Below, piece after piece: positions 9,398-21,035 of a stretch of 64,000 nt of DNA (its first letter is position 1; each line of letters opens with the position of its first letter). The stretch lies in the NCBI GenBank assembly GCA_017302255.1, contig JAFLDV010000004.1, positions 1-64,000 of the forward strand. Direction: 5' to 3'. The translations under genes and the position numbers were made by a program. The notes below the pieces were generated by a model. It had not been told where the DNA came from, searched no databases, and worked only from the letters and a program-made list of their open reading frames with translations. Source of the stretch: Gammaproteobacteria bacterium. GTDB lineage: Bacteria; Pseudomonadota; Gammaproteobacteria; Enterobacterales; Alteromonadaceae.

Positions 9398-11059
9398 ATG
9401 AAAGCTTGGTTTAGAACGGGTACTCCGTGGATTTGGTTAAACGCTGGTGCGATCGCTTTATGTTTAGTGATGGTCATTGGAGTTTTGGGATTAATTTTAG
9501 TACAAGGTGCTGCGCACTTTTGGCCTGCTGACTTGCATACAGTGCAAGCTAAACAGTCAGATGGCTCGATGAAGCGCTTGCTAGCAGAACAAGTTCGCGC
9601 TGAAGATGTTGGTGCAGCTGTTTTGCGTGACTCTGGCGTTAAGCTGGAATCAAACGAACTTGTCTATCAACGTCAGTTACTGAAGCTTGGTAACCGTGAT
9701 GTTTATGGCCGTGATTTCGCTTGGTTCTTGTCGCATGACTTGTCAGATCGCCAAGAGCCGCTTGACGCAACAGTTATTGAACGTCGCGAATGGGGTAATT
9801 TCTACGGTTTCCCAGTGAAATTACTCGAAGGTGACAAAGTAGTGGCCGAGGGCGCACAACTTTGGCAAGAGCTGGTCGTGCGAATCGAACGTTCAAATGA
9901 CATTCACGATGAAATTAATGATATCGAAAGAGGCGAAATCGGCGTAATCAACAAAGCGTTAGAATCGCTTCGTCTTGGTAAACGTCGGATGGAACTTGAT
10001 GGCGCACCAGCTGCTGAAATCGCAATTTTTGAGCAAGAAGCTCAACAGCAAAAAGCAGAATTGGAAGCGAGCTATGCAGTTTTGCAACAAAAGCTTGAAG
10101 CTTTGTACGAGCAATCTCGCCGCGATAATTTGATTGTGGTGACTGCCGAAGGCAAAACCATGACGATTAATTTAAGCCAGATTGTGCATGCTTTTCAGCC
10201 GAATGCGATGTCGATTATGCAGAAAATCGGCCATTACTTTGGCGCTATCTACGCGTTCTTGTCAGAAGATCCGCGTGAAGCCAATACTGAAGGCGGTATT
10301 TTCCCAGCAATCTTCGGCACCATTACCATGGTGTTGTTGATGGCGATTATTGTGACGCCGTTTGGTGTATTAGCCGCGATTTATCTGCGTGAATATGCCA
10401 AACAGGGCACTGTGCTGAAAATCATCCGGATCTCGGTCTACAATTTGGCTGGTGTACCGTCGATTGTATATGGTGTGTTTGGCTTAGGTTTCTTCGTCTA
10501 CATTATGGGCGGTAGCATTGACCAACTGTTCTATCCAGAGTCGTTGCCAGCGCCAACTGTTGGTACGCCAGGTTTGTTCTGGGCATCGTTGACTCTGGCA
10601 TTGTTAACGCTGCCAGTAGTTATTGTTTCGACTGAAGAAGGTTTATCTCGTATTCCAAGCACTATCCGGATGGGTAGTTTGGCACTGGGCGCGACTAAAT
10701 CGGAAACTTTATGGAAAGTAGTAGTACCGCTGGCGACCCCAGCGATGATGACAGGGCTTATTTTGTCTATCGCTCGTGCTGCAGGTGAGGTTGCACCGTT
10801 AATGTTGGTTGGTGTGGTGAAATTAGCACCGTCATTACCAATTGATGGTAACTTCCCATACATCCATTTAGAACAAAAAATCATGCACTTAGGTTTCCAT
10901 GTCTATGACGTTGGTTTCCAAAGTCCAAACGTTGAAGCATCGCGTCCGTTGTTATACGCAACTGCGTTGGTGCTGGTGTTGTTAATCGTGTTACTCAACG
11001 CCGTGGCAATTCGCCTAAGAAATAAACTACGTGAGAAATATCGCAGCGAGTCTGATTAG
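9398..11059 (+). CDS. pstA: Phosphate ABC transporter permease PstA, extended form
   Basis: The second permease subunit, 553 residues against about 300 in E. coli. Residues 14-37 form a first membrane segment. Residues 40-295 are an extra soluble region, with a charged, alanine/glutamate-rich stretch at about 170-232 that is likely a coiled coil. The transport core begins at about residue 300 (GGIFPAIFGTITMVLLMAI) and has the EAA loop MGSLALGATKSETLWKVVVP near residue 425. It starts 14 bases after pstC with GGTGGAG upstream of the ATG. The simultaneous enlargement of PstC and PstA suggests that the two extra domains work together, but that is inference. Confidence 0.92.
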   Translation: MKAWFRTGTPWIWLNAGAIALCLVMVIGVLGLILVQGAAHFWPADLHTVQAKQSDGSMKRLLAEQVRAEDVGAAVLRDSGVKLESNELVYQRQLLKLGNRDVYGRDFAWFLSHDLSDRQEPLDATVIERREWGNFYGFPVKLLEGDKVVAEGAQLWQELVVRIERSNDIHDEINDIERGEIGVINKALESLRLGKRRMELDGAPAAEIAIFEQEAQQQKAELEASYAVLQQKLEALYEQSRRDNLIVVTAEGKTMTINLSQIVHAFQPNAMSIMQKIGHYFGAIYAFLSEDPREANTEGGIFPAIFGTITMVLLMAIIVTPFGVLAAIYLREYAKQGTVLKIIRISVYNLAGVPSIVYGVFGLGFFVYIMGGSIDQLFYPESLPAPTVGTPGLFWASLTLALLTLPVVIVSTEEGLSRIPSTIRMGSLALGATKSETLWKVVVPLATPAMMTGLILSIARAAGEVAPLMLVGVVKLAPSLPIDGNFPYIHLEQKIMHLGFHVYDVGFQSPNVEASRPLLYATALVLVLLIVLLNAVAIRLRNKLREKYRSESD

Positions 11060-11130
11060 TAGCCGCGGATGTTCCTGACCTCCTTTAACACAGTTTGTGA
11101 ATTGTACAGATTAGATAGAGTGAAATAGAG

Positions 11131-11937
11131 ATGACTCAACAACAGTTACCAAATGCTTATACCGAGTTAGATTTAGCGAACGAGAAAACCAAGTTACAAG
11201 TCAACGATTTGCGCTTGTACTACGGTGACTCTTTGGCACTGAAAAACATTAACCTGACTATCCCAGAAAAACGAGTAACCGCGTTTATCGGTCCATCAGG
11301 GTGTGGTAAATCAACGTTATTACGTTGTTTCAACCGGATGAACGACTTAGTTGATATCTGCCGCATCGAAGGCGAGATCATGATGGACGGCCAGAACATT
11401 TATGACAAGTCAGTAGACGTTTCAGAATTACGTCGTTCGGTTGGCATGGTGTTCCAAAAACCAAACCCGTTCCCGAAGACAATTTATGAAAACGTGGCTT
11501 ACGGCCTGCGCTTACAAGGTGTGAAAGACCGCCGGATTTTAGATGAAGTGGTAGAGACTTCGTTAAAGGGCGCGGCACTTTGGAATGAAGTAAAAGACCG
11601 TTTGCATGACAACGCCTTTGGTTTATCAGGCGGCCAACAACAACGTTTGGTAATTGCCCGTGCAATCGCTATCGAACCGGAAGTGTTGTTGCTTGACGAA
11701 CCGGCATCTGCGCTTGATCCAATTTCGACTTTAAAAATCGAAGAGTTGATTTGTGAGCTAAAATCTCGATACACCATCGTGATTGTAACGCACAACATGC
11801 AACAGGCAGCTCGGGTTTCTGATTACACGGCGTTTATGTACATGGGCGATCTGATTGAGTTTGATACGACCAATAAAATGTTCACGACTCCGTCGCAACA
11901 ACAAACTGAAGATTACATTACTGGTCGCTTCGGTTAA
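11131..11937 (+). CDS. pstB: Phosphate ABC transporter ATPase PstB
   Basis: A 268-residue ATPase that powers phosphate import. The Walker A motif GPSGCGKST is at residues 54-62, the Q-loop VFQKPNPFP near residue 110, the signature LSGGQQQR near 165-172, Walker [13 protein letters not shown] near 186-197 and the H-loop [12 protein letters not shown] at about 213. All key residues are intact and the length is standard. It follows pstA after 71 bases and precedes phoU by 23 bases in the same operon. Confidence 0.97.
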   Translation: MTQQQLPNAYTELDLANEKTKLQVNDLRLYYGDSLALKNINLTIPEKRVTAFIGPSGCGKSTLLRCFNRMNDLVDICRIEGEIMMDGQNIYDKSVDVSELRRSVGMVFQKPNPFPKTIYENVAYGLRLQGVKDRRILDEVVETSLKGAALWNEVKDRLHDNAFGLSGGQQQRLVIARAIAIEPEVLLLDEPASALDPISTLKIEELICELKSRYTIVIVTHNMQQAARVSDYTAFMYMGDLIEFDTTNKMFTTPSQQQTEDYITGRFG

Positions 11938-11960
11938 GCGCCCGTTGGAGGGAGTCCACT

Positions 11961-12671
11961 ATGGATAAGTTAAATTTAACAAAACATATTTCTAGCCAAT
12001 TTAATGACGAAATTGAGCAAGTTCGTAACCATGTCATGGCGATGGGTGGCTTAATTGAACAGCAGCTTTCTGATGCCTTGACTGCCATCGCCAACAGCGA
12101 TGCAGAACTAGCGCAGCGAGTTATTGCGAATGATTTACTCGTCAACGATTGGGAAATCAAAATTGATGCGGAATGTACCCGCATCATCGCTAAACGCCAA
12201 CCAGCTGCCAGTGACCTGCGTTTGATCATGGCTATTATCAAGGCTATTTCTGATCTGGAACGTATTGGTGATGAAGCTGAGCGTATTGCCAAAGTTGCTT
12301 TGGAATCATTTAGCAGCGCCCAACAAGATTTATTGATTAATCTTGAAAACATGGGCCGGCACGTCGCGCAAATGTTGCACGAAGTGTTGGATGCTTTTGC
12401 ACGGATGGATGTTGAGTCAGCACTTGCTGTGTACAAAGAAGATAAAAAGGTCGATCGTGAGTATGAAGCTATCACTCGTCAGCTGATGACTTACATGATG
12501 GAAGACCCGCGTTCTATCCCAAAAATTATGAACGTGCTCTGGTCGGCGCGATCTTTAGAGCGCATCGGCGACCGTTGTAAAAACGTGTCTGAATACGTGA
12601 TTTCCTTCGTAAAAGGTCGCGATGTTCGGCACAGTGATGAAGATAGCTTAGAGCAAAAAGCCCGTAGTTAA
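11961..12671 (+). CDS. phoU: Phosphate signalling protein PhoU
   Basis: A 236-residue all-helical protein with the two PhoU repeats. Each carries the metal-binding pattern around E..R..D, for example [17 protein letters not shown] (about residue 95) and [20 protein letters not shown] (about residue 195). PhoU connects the Pst transporter to the PhoR/PhoB two-component system and keeps the Pho regulon off when phosphate is plentiful. GGAGGGAG lies upstream of the ATG. It is the last gene of the pstCAB-phoU operon, closed by the terminator at 12704-12736. No phoB or phoR gene is in this window. Confidence 0.96.
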   Translation: MDKLNLTKHISSQFNDEIEQVRNHVMAMGGLIEQQLSDALTAIANSDAELAQRVIANDLLVNDWEIKIDAECTRIIAKRQPAASDLRLIMAIIKAISDLERIGDEAERIAKVALESFSSAQQDLLINLENMGRHVAQMLHEVLDAFARMDVESALAVYKEDKKVDREYEAITRQLMTYMMEDPRSIPKIMNVLWSARSLERIGDRCKNVSEYVISFVKGRDVRHSDEDSLEQKARS

Positions 12672-12703
12672 TTTCTTATCATCGATCTGCTCGATTTATC
12701 AAC

Positions 12704-12736
12704 AAAACAGCCCTTAAAACGGGCTGTTTTTTGTTT
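12704..12736 (+). terminator. Terminator of pstCAB-phoU
   Basis: A perfect 10-bp stem AAAACAGCCC / GGGCTGTTTT with a 7-base loop, followed by TTGTTTTTT. Confidence 0.92.
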
Positions 12737-12824
12737 TTTGACCTAAGATGAAGTTTTTATTCAAGGTCGGATGCATTACAATACGCGCCGACTTTCGTTC
12801 ATAACAAAACCAAGAGGCAAAGCT

Positions 12825-13499
12825 ATGCCAAGTGCATTTTTGGCTGTTTTCGCAAAATCTCCAATCAAGCCGATTGAAGAACATATTCGTAAAGTGCTTG
12901 CTGCCAGCGAGCAGTTACTGCCGTTTTTTGCGGCGGTTTACAACAAGGATTGGGAAACTGCTGCGGAAGTAAGAAAAAACATCGTTAGCTTGGAAAAAGA
13001 TGCTGACAAATTAAAACGTGATATTCGCATCCATTTACCACGCGGATTGTTTTTGCCGGTAGATCGTACTGATATTTTGGAACTTGTTTCTCAACAAGAC
13101 AAAATTGCTAATAAGGCAAAAGACATCACTGGCCGTGTGTTAGGCCGTGAATTAGAGATCCCAGAACCAATCCAACAAGAATTCAATGCTTACTTACAGC
13201 GTTGCGTTGACGCAGTTGCTTTAGCTTGCGAAGCGATTAACGAATTGGATGAATTGCTTGAGACAGGTTTCCGTGGTCGTGAAGTCGATTTAGTGATCAA
13301 AATGGTCGAAAAAATTGATGAAATCGAACACGATACCGACCAAATGCAAATCAGTTTACGTAAATACGTACGTAAATCAGAATCCAACATGAATCCAGTT
13401 GATGTGATGTTTTTATACCGTACGTTGGAATGGGTTGGTGATTTAGCCGACACCGCTTTACGTGTTGGTTCACGTCTTGAAATCATGTTAGCGCGTTAA
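12825..13499 (+). CDS. DUF47 (PhoU-like) PiT accessory protein
   Basis: A 224-residue helical protein of the DUF47/TIGR00153 family, distantly related to PhoU. It has the family start MPSAFLAVFAKSP and a conserved core around LPRGLFLPVDRTDILELVSQQDKIANKAKDI that I cite only by position (about residues 67-97). Such proteins are encoded just before PiT phosphate transporters and are thought to modulate them. Here the pit gene starts 19 bases downstream. I chose the ATG at 12825, with AGAGG upstream, over an ATG 18 codons earlier that overlaps a likely promoter region and has no family match. Confidence 0.9.
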   Translation: MPSAFLAVFAKSPIKPIEEHIRKVLAASEQLLPFFAAVYNKDWETAAEVRKNIVSLEKDADKLKRDIRIHLPRGLFLPVDRTDILELVSQQDKIANKAKDITGRVLGRELEIPEPIQQEFNAYLQRCVDAVALACEAINELDELLETGFRGREVDLVIKMVEKIDEIEHDTDQMQISLRKYVRKSESNMNPVDVMFLYRTLEWVGDLADTALRVGSRLEIMLAR

Positions 13500-13518
13500 C
13501 TTCTAAGGTAATAAGATC

Positions 13519-14790
13519 ATGGAAATTTTAGCTCAGTATGGCTTCCATCTGGTGCTCTTCGCTGCGTTTGTTGGCTTTGTTATGGCCTATGGCGTCGGTG
13601 CAAATGATGTGGCAAATGCAATGGGTACTTCGGTTGGTTCAAAAGCACTAACCATTAAACAAGCAATTATCATTGCTGCAATTTTTGAATTTACCGGTGC
13701 TTTTTTCGCCGGTGGCGAAGTAACTTCAACTATCCGTAGCGGCATCATTGATGCAAAAGTATTCGCAGAAATTCCTGAGTTACTTGCATATGGGATGATT
13801 GCGGCGTTAATCGCTGCAGGAACCTGGTTGTTAGTTGCCACTTATTTTGGTTGGCCTGTTTCTACAACTCACTCTATCGTTGGTGCAATCATTGGTTTCG
13901 GTGCTGTTGGTGTTGGTATGGACGCTGTGCATTGGGACGAAGTCGGTGGCATCGTGGGTAGTTGGGTCGTAACGCCTGTGCTGTCGGGTATTCTAGCGTT
14001 TTTGATTTTCATGAGCGCACAGAAATTAATTTTCGATACTGAAAATCCGTTAGTAGCAGCGAAAAAATATGTGCCGTTTTACATGGTCTTCGCAGCGTTT
14101 ATCATGGCATTTGTGACTATCTCTAAAGGTTTGAAACACGTTGGTATTAAACTTTCAACCCAAGACGGTTTGCTTTTGTGCGTTGCTATTGCAGTGACTG
14201 TTGGCGTAATCGGCAAAATTGCCATAAACATGGTGAAGATCGATCCGGATGCAGATAAAGAAATGCATTTCACCAACGTAGAAAAAATCTTCGGCATTTT
14301 GATGATTTTTACTGCTTGTTGTATGGCGTTTGCTCATGGTTCAAACGACGTTGCGAACGCAATTGGGCCTCTAGCTGCTGTGGTTGGTGTGATTCAATCT
14401 GGTGGCCAAGTTTTAGATAAAGTTTCATTATCTTGGTGGATCCTGCCTTTAGGTGCCATCGGTATTGTCATTGGTTTAATGACTTTTGGTGCTCGTGTTA
14501 TTGAAACTATCGGTTCTAATATCACCCACTTAACGCCAAGTCGCGGTTTTGCTGCTGAAATTGCGGCGGCAAGCACTGTAGTAATCGCATCAGGTTTGGG
14601 TCTACCTATTTCTACTACTCAAACTTTAGTTGGTGCGGTATTAGGTGTTGGTATGGCTCGTGGTATCGCTGCACTTAACTTGAGTGTGATTCGTAACATC
14701 TTCGTTTCTTGGGTTGTTACGCTGCCAATTGGTGCAGTACTGTCGATTATTTTCTTCTACATCATCAAAGGTGTAATGGGCATGCTGTAA
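13519..14790 (+). CDS. PiT-family inorganic phosphate transporter
   Basis: A 423-residue membrane permease for low-affinity phosphate uptake driven by an ion gradient. The two inverted PiT signature repeats are clear: GANDVANAMGTSVGSKALT near residue 27 and AHGSNDVANAIGPLAAV near residue 275. They are embedded in about ten hydrophobic segments. The central loop (about 235-255) is short. It forms an operon with the DUF47 gene and ends in the terminator at 14805-14830. No Pho box is evident upstream, which fits a constitutive low-affinity system beside the inducible Pst system. It is close to PitA/Pit, but the symbol is not certain. Confidence 0.93.
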   Translation: MEILAQYGFHLVLFAAFVGFVMAYGVGANDVANAMGTSVGSKALTIKQAIIIAAIFEFTGAFFAGGEVTSTIRSGIIDAKVFAEIPELLAYGMIAALIAAGTWLLVATYFGWPVSTTHSIVGAIIGFGAVGVGMDAVHWDEVGGIVGSWVVTPVLSGILAFLIFMSAQKLIFDTENPLVAAKKYVPFYMVFAAFIMAFVTISKGLKHVGIKLSTQDGLLLCVAIAVTVGVIGKIAINMVKIDPDADKEMHFTNVEKIFGILMIFTACCMAFAHGSNDVANAIGPLAAVVGVIQSGGQVLDKVSLSWWILPLGAIGIVIGLMTFGARVIETIGSNITHLTPSRGFAAEIAAASTVVIASGLGLPISTTQTLVGAVLGVGMARGIAALNLSVIRNIFVSWVVTLPIGAVLSIIFFYIIKGVMGML

Positions 14791-14804
14791 TTACAGCTGT
14801 CTTT

Positions 14805-14830
14805 AAAAAAACCGCTTCGGCGGTTTTTTT
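14805..14830 (+). terminator. Terminator of DUF47-pit operon
   Basis: AAAAAACCGC-TTCG-GCGGTTTTTTTT: a GC-rich stem with a stable TTCG tetraloop and a T-run. Confidence 0.92.
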
Positions 14831-14981
14831 TTGCTTTAAATTTTTGTATCGCCAAGAAATCTCTATTATTGCTTCCCAGTTGATCTAGCGCAGGAAAGCG
14901 CTTGCACAGGAGATAATGATGTTTTAGCATCATCTTAATCGTTCCAATGAAGCGAACTGTCCCTAAATAACGGAAATTCGG

Positions 14982-15899
14982 ATGAAGCGCCTACCTAGTA
15001 TTAAGCAATTGCAGTATTTACTCGCTTTGCATGAACATCAGCATTTTGGCCGAGCTGCTGATGCTTGTTATATCGGACAATCGACCTTGAGTGCCGCTAT
15101 TGCCAATCTGGAAGAGACAATAGATGCACAGCTGCTGGAACGTGACCACAAAACTTTTATTTTTACGTCGCTCGGTGAAGATGTGGTGCGCCAGGCACGT
15201 TACATCATTGAGCAATGTGAAGAGTTGACTGATTTTGCCCGTCATCAAGGTAAACCGATGACTGGTCCATTCCGCTTAGGCTGTATTCCGACTATTGCGC
15301 CATTCGTGCTGAGCGAAGTCATGAGCCAATGCCGAGAAAAGTATCCTGATTTGCAATTGCTGTTGCGTGAAGACACTTCAGATAATTCATTACACGCATT
15401 GGCAGAAGGCCGTTTGGATATGGTGCTCTTAGCACTGCCTTATGAAACTGGTGCTTTGCATACTGAAGTGTTGGCGCAGGATCACTTTAAATTAGTCCTG
15501 CATCAGGATTGGTTAGATCGCGGTTTTAGCCAAGATATTAGCCAATGGCCAGATGAAAGTATCTTTCTGCTCGAGCGCGAACACTGTCTAACAGGCCACG
15601 CAGTAAAGGCATGTGAGCTTGAAGATAGCCGCAAAGTGAATCCATTTTTCGCAACAAGTTTGCATACCTTAACGCAGATGGTGAATAACAAACTTGGCGT
15701 CACTTTTATGCCGCAAATGGCCATAAACAGCGGGCTTCTGCAAGGCACAGAATTAGTTGCGCAGTCGCCGTTAAGTGCCAATGCTTTTCGAGATATTGGC
15801 GTTGCTTGGCGGCCAACCTCTAGCAAGGCTCGTAGTTACCGACTAATGGCTGAATTGATAGCTGATGTACTTAAAGCTAAATGCGCGCCATCAAATTGA
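14982..15899 (+). CDS. oxyR: Peroxide-sensing LysR-type regulator OxyR
   Basis: A 305-residue LysR-type regulator. The helix-turn-helix lies at residues 5-60 (FGRAADACYIGQSTLSAAI). The sensor domain keeps the two redox cysteines of OxyR, Cys202 in EREHCLTGH and Cys211 nine residues later, which is the spacing of C199-C208 in E. coli. FFATSLHTLTQMV after them also matches OxyR. It should sense hydrogen peroxide through that disulfide and activate catalase and peroxidase genes. None of those targets lies nearby. It starts with ATG at 14982 behind a weak ribosome site. A short inverted repeat (ATGATG-TTTTAG-CATCAT) lies upstream near 14918-14935, but it does not fit the OxyR binding pattern. Confidence 0.9.
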   Translation: MKRLPSIKQLQYLLALHEHQHFGRAADACYIGQSTLSAAIANLEETIDAQLLERDHKTFIFTSLGEDVVRQARYIIEQCEELTDFARHQGKPMTGPFRLGCIPTIAPFVLSEVMSQCREKYPDLQLLLREDTSDNSLHALAEGRLDMVLLALPYETGALHTEVLAQDHFKLVLHQDWLDRGFSQDISQWPDESIFLLEREHCLTGHAVKACELEDSRKVNPFFATSLHTLTQMVNNKLGVTFMPQMAINSGLLQGTELVAQSPLSANAFRDIGVAWRPTSSKARSYRLMAELIADVLKAKCAPSN

Positions 15900-15953
15900 T
15901 TGCGCTCATTCGTTCATAGTCACTCTCATAAATCGTTAATTCAAAGCCCGAAA

Positions 15954-16181
15954 TTATGGGCGTTGGCGATATTTGCTGAAATACAATTGATGCTCATGTA
16001 GCTTTTTATCTGGCAATAACAGCAGCATCATCAGTGAGAATAAGTTTGCTACAGGTAATAAGCCACAGGCGGCAAACCAGCTTGGTGAGTAGCCTTTTTC
16101 TTTGGCTAATTGAGCGCAATACCAACTTAAAATCAATTGGCTGGCGGTAAACAATACGGCAGAAAACCATAGATCCATCAT
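15954..16181 (-). CDS. Small membrane protein, unknown function
   Basis: 75 residues with two hydrophobic segments: about residues 5-24 (FSAVLFTASQLILSWYCAQ) and 36-56 (WFAACGLLPVANLFSLMML). A basic C-terminal tail follows (HEHQLYFSKYRQRP). AAAGGGAG precedes two consecutive ATG codons, a convincing ribosome site, and this is the main reason to accept the gene. It is convergent with oxyR and divergent from queA. I recognise no family. The region 16182-16365 upstream contains no further gene. Confidence 0.6.
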   Translation of the reverse strand: MMDLWFSAVLFTASQLILSWYCAQLAKEKGYSPSWFAACGLLPVANLFSLMMLLLLPDKKLHEHQLYFSKYRQRP

Positions 16182-16365
16182 AAACTCCCTTTGTGATGAT
16201 TGAATTCGATAATTAAAACGGTTATTTAAACGTGACTGCTTACAGGTTTAATCATTGTGTCGAGGCATCCTGCCTAACGACAGTTCCATTATAGGTCAGC
16301 AGTTGCGGCTTTCGCCAAATTTAATCAAGAAAAAATGCATTTACGGTCTTTAAACCGCGTCATCA

Positions 16366-16394
16366 TTGAGTTCAAGGGCTAAAACCATTAGACT
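16366..16394 (+). promoter_or_regulatory. Sigma-70 promoter of queA-tgt-yajC-secDF
   Basis: TTGAGT (16366-16371), 17 bases, TAGACT (16389-16394), followed by a GC-rich start region. The predicted leader is about 40 bases. Confidence 0.5.
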
Positions 16395-16438
16395 GTCGGG
16401 CCTTTTTTAACCAGTTTGTCAGTAAAGCGGACTTGTTT

Positions 16439-18719
<2,281 letters not shown>

Positions 18720-18811
18720 AGATTTTACGAAATAAGCCATCCACACCATGTGTAGGGTTGGGATGGCAAAAAATTAACAAAATTACTAATTTAACAACTA
18801 AGGGGAATTTT

Positions 18812-19150
18812 ATGAGTTTTTTTATCGCTGATGCACATGCACAAGCTGCAACACCTGCTGCCACCGGTTCTGGTTTTGAACCTTTTATCATGCTCGCGGT
18901 TTTAGGTGCTTTTTTCTATTTTATGATTATTCGTCCGCAGTCTAAGCGGGTAAAAGAGCATAAAGCATTGATGAGTGCGCTAGCTAAAGGCGACGAAGTG
19001 TTGACTGGTGGTGGTATTGTTGGTCGTATCAGCAAAATTGCTGATGACAAAGATTTTGTGGTAATTGCCCTGAACGACACCACTGAAGTGACTGTGCAAA
19101 AGGGCGCCATTTCTGCAGTGTTGCCAAAAGGCACCATGAAGTCACTGTGA
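18812..19150 (+). CDS. yajC: Sec translocon accessory subunit YajC
   Basis: 112 residues with one membrane segment (about 20-42, FIMLAVLGAFFYFMIIRPQ) and a cytoplasmic C-terminal domain. IIRPQSKRVKEH after the segment and the GDEVLTGGGIVGRI block are typical of YajC. It associates with SecDF in protein export. The ATG at 18812 follows AAGGGGAATTTT. It stands between tgt and secD, 24 bases from secD, as in most proteobacteria. Confidence 0.95.
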   Translation: MSFFIADAHAQAATPAATGSGFEPFIMLAVLGAFFYFMIIRPQSKRVKEHKALMSALAKGDEVLTGGGIVGRISKIADDKDFVVIALNDTTEVTVQKGAISAVLPKGTMKSL

Positions 19151-19174
19151 TCTTAGCCTGACAAGGATTTTATC

Positions 19175-21025
19175 GTGTTAAATCAAAACTCCATTTGGCG
19201 TTATTTGATTGTATTTTTGGTGATGAGCGTCAGCATGCTGTACGCACTGCCAAATATCTATCCTAGTGACCCATCGTTACAAATCAGTGCTATTCGGGGC
19301 GCTGAAGTTAGTCCTGAAACCGTTACGCAAGTTTCCGACGCTTTTGCTAAGCAAAACATCCAAGTAAAAAGTGTTGAGCTGGCAAAAGGCCAAATACTTG
19401 CGCGTTTCTTAAGCACTGAAGATCAGTTAAAAGCTCGTGAAATCGCAGATACTCTGCTTGGCGACAAGTTTGTTAGCGCATTAAATCTAGCGCCAGCAAC
19501 ACCAGCTTGGCTGGATAGCATTGGTGCTGCGCCAATGAAACTGGGTTTAGACTTACGTGGTGGTGTACACTTCTTGATGGAAGTGGATATGAAGACCGCG
19601 ATTGATAAGAACATCAATGATTTAGAACAAATCTACAAATCCGATCTTCGTGATGCCAAAGTACGTTACGCGTCGGTAAGAGCTGATTTGGTCAAGCAGC
19701 AAGTTGTTATTACCCTGCGTAAGACCGAGGACGTTGCTGCGGCGATTAAAGTTTTGAGTGCTAAAGATAAAGAGATGACTTTTGCCGAAGGTCCAGACTT
19801 GACGGTTATTGCCAGCTTTAGCGAACAGCGCTTAAAAGCTCTGCGTGAAGATGCCGTTGCACAGAACATTACTATTATTCGTAACCGGGTTAATGCCATC
19901 GGTGTTGCTGAGCCACTGGTCCAACGCCAAGGTGCTGAGCGTATCGTCGTTCAACTTCCTGGCGTGCAGGATACTGCTCGGGCGAAGGAAATCTTAGGCG
20001 CTACAGCTACCCTAGAGTTTCGTTTAGTCGATGAAAATGCCGATGTACAAAGTGCAGTTGCGGGCCGTGTTGCGCCAAATGCTGAACTGTTCCTTGATCG
20101 TGGCGGTAATCCTGTAGTACTGCAGAAAAAGGTCATTCTGACCGGTAACCATATTGTGGGAGCCGCATCTGGTTTTGATGAATACAGCCGTCCACAAGTT
20201 AATATCGATTTGGATGCCAAAGGCGGCAATAGCATGTCTGCTGCCACTAAAAATGCCATCGGTAAACCAATGGCAACGGTGTTTATTGAATACAAACCAA
20301 CTGATAAAAAAGATGCTAACGGCAAAACAATTCTTGAGAAAAAGCAAGAAGTTGTCAGTGTTGCAACAATTCAAGCTGTGCTTGGTCGTAGCTTCCGCAT
20401 CACTGGTTTAGATGCTCCTGGTGAAGCACAGAATTTAGCGGTGTTATTGCGCGCAGGTGCATTGATTGCACCAATTCTGATTGTTGAAGAACGCACCATT
20501 GGTCCAAGTCTCGGTAAAGAAAATATCGAACTCGGTATGAATGCCATCATGTGGGGTATGTTGGCCGTTGTTGGCTTTATGGTCCTCTATTACAAGTGGT
20601 TTGGTGTTGTCGCCAATATCGCACTTGCAGCTAACGTCGTGCTTTTGATCGGCGTGATGTCGATGATCCCGGGTGCAACCCTAACTTTGCCTGGTATGGC
20701 TGGTATTGTATTGACAGTCGGTATGGCGGTTGACGCCAACGTATTGATATTTGAGCGTATCCGTGAGGAGCTTGCCAGCGGCCGTTCAGCGATTCAAGCA
20801 ATCCATGAAGGTTATGACCGCGCCTTTGCTACCATCTTCGACTCGAACTTAACCACACTGTTAGTGGCGTTGATTCTGTTTGGCATTGGTACTGGTCCGG
20901 TAAAAGGCTTTGCGGTCACCTTAGCGCTCGGGATTTTAACCTCGATCTTTACTGCGGTGGTTATTACTCGCTTAATTATCAACGCAGTCTGGGGCCAACG
21001 TCGCGGCTCTGAGTTGCCGGTTTAA
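19175..21025 (+). CDS. secD: Protein translocase subunit SecD
   Basis: 616 residues. With SecF it uses the proton gradient to pull exported proteins across the inner membrane. One N-terminal membrane segment (about 8-27) is followed by a large periplasmic P1 region. The family motif LGLDLRGGVHFLMEVD is near residue 122, and five more segments lie in the last 170 residues, with MAGIVLTVGMAVDANVLIFE in the fourth. Translation starts with GTG at 19175 after AAGGA. secF follows after 10 bases. The length matches E. coli SecD. Confidence 0.97.
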   Translation: MLNQNSIWRYLIVFLVMSVSMLYALPNIYPSDPSLQISAIRGAEVSPETVTQVSDAFAKQNIQVKSVELAKGQILARFLSTEDQLKAREIADTLLGDKFVSALNLAPATPAWLDSIGAAPMKLGLDLRGGVHFLMEVDMKTAIDKNINDLEQIYKSDLRDAKVRYASVRADLVKQQVVITLRKTEDVAAAIKVLSAKDKEMTFAEGPDLTVIASFSEQRLKALREDAVAQNITIIRNRVNAIGVAEPLVQRQGAERIVVQLPGVQDTARAKEILGATATLEFRLVDENADVQSAVAGRVAPNAELFLDRGGNPVVLQKKVILTGNHIVGAASGFDEYSRPQVNIDLDAKGGNSMSAATKNAIGKPMATVFIEYKPTDKKDANGKTILEKKQEVVSVATIQAVLGRSFRITGLDAPGEAQNLAVLLRAGALIAPILIVEERTIGPSLGKENIELGMNAIMWGMLAVVGFMVLYYKWFGVVANIALAANVVLLIGVMSMIPGATLTLPGMAGIVLTVGMAVDANVLIFERIREELASGRSAIQAIHEGYDRAFATIFDSNLTTLLVALILFGIGTGPVKGFAVTLALGILTSIFTAVVITRLIINAVWGQRRGSELPV

Positions 21026-21035
21026 GGGGACAGAG

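Noticed and set aside
11918..12475. Long reading frame antisense to phoU (185 codons)
   Set aside because: It is Ser/Ile/Arg-rich with no domain, lies entirely opposite phoU and the end of pstB, and has no ribosome site. It is a shadow of the conserved gene.
12737..12824. Possible Pho box before the DUF47-pit operon
   Set aside because: No pair of TGTCA-like repeats in 11-base phase could be found, which fits a low-affinity system not under PhoB.
14908..14940. OxyR autoregulatory site upstream of oxyR
   Set aside because: A short dyad (ATGATG / CATCAT) is present but it does not fit the four ATAG/CTAT elements of an OxyR site.
16182..16438. Riboswitch (preQ1 type) in front of queA
   Set aside because: No preQ1 aptamer pattern was recognised. 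The promoter prediction leaves only about 40 leader bases.
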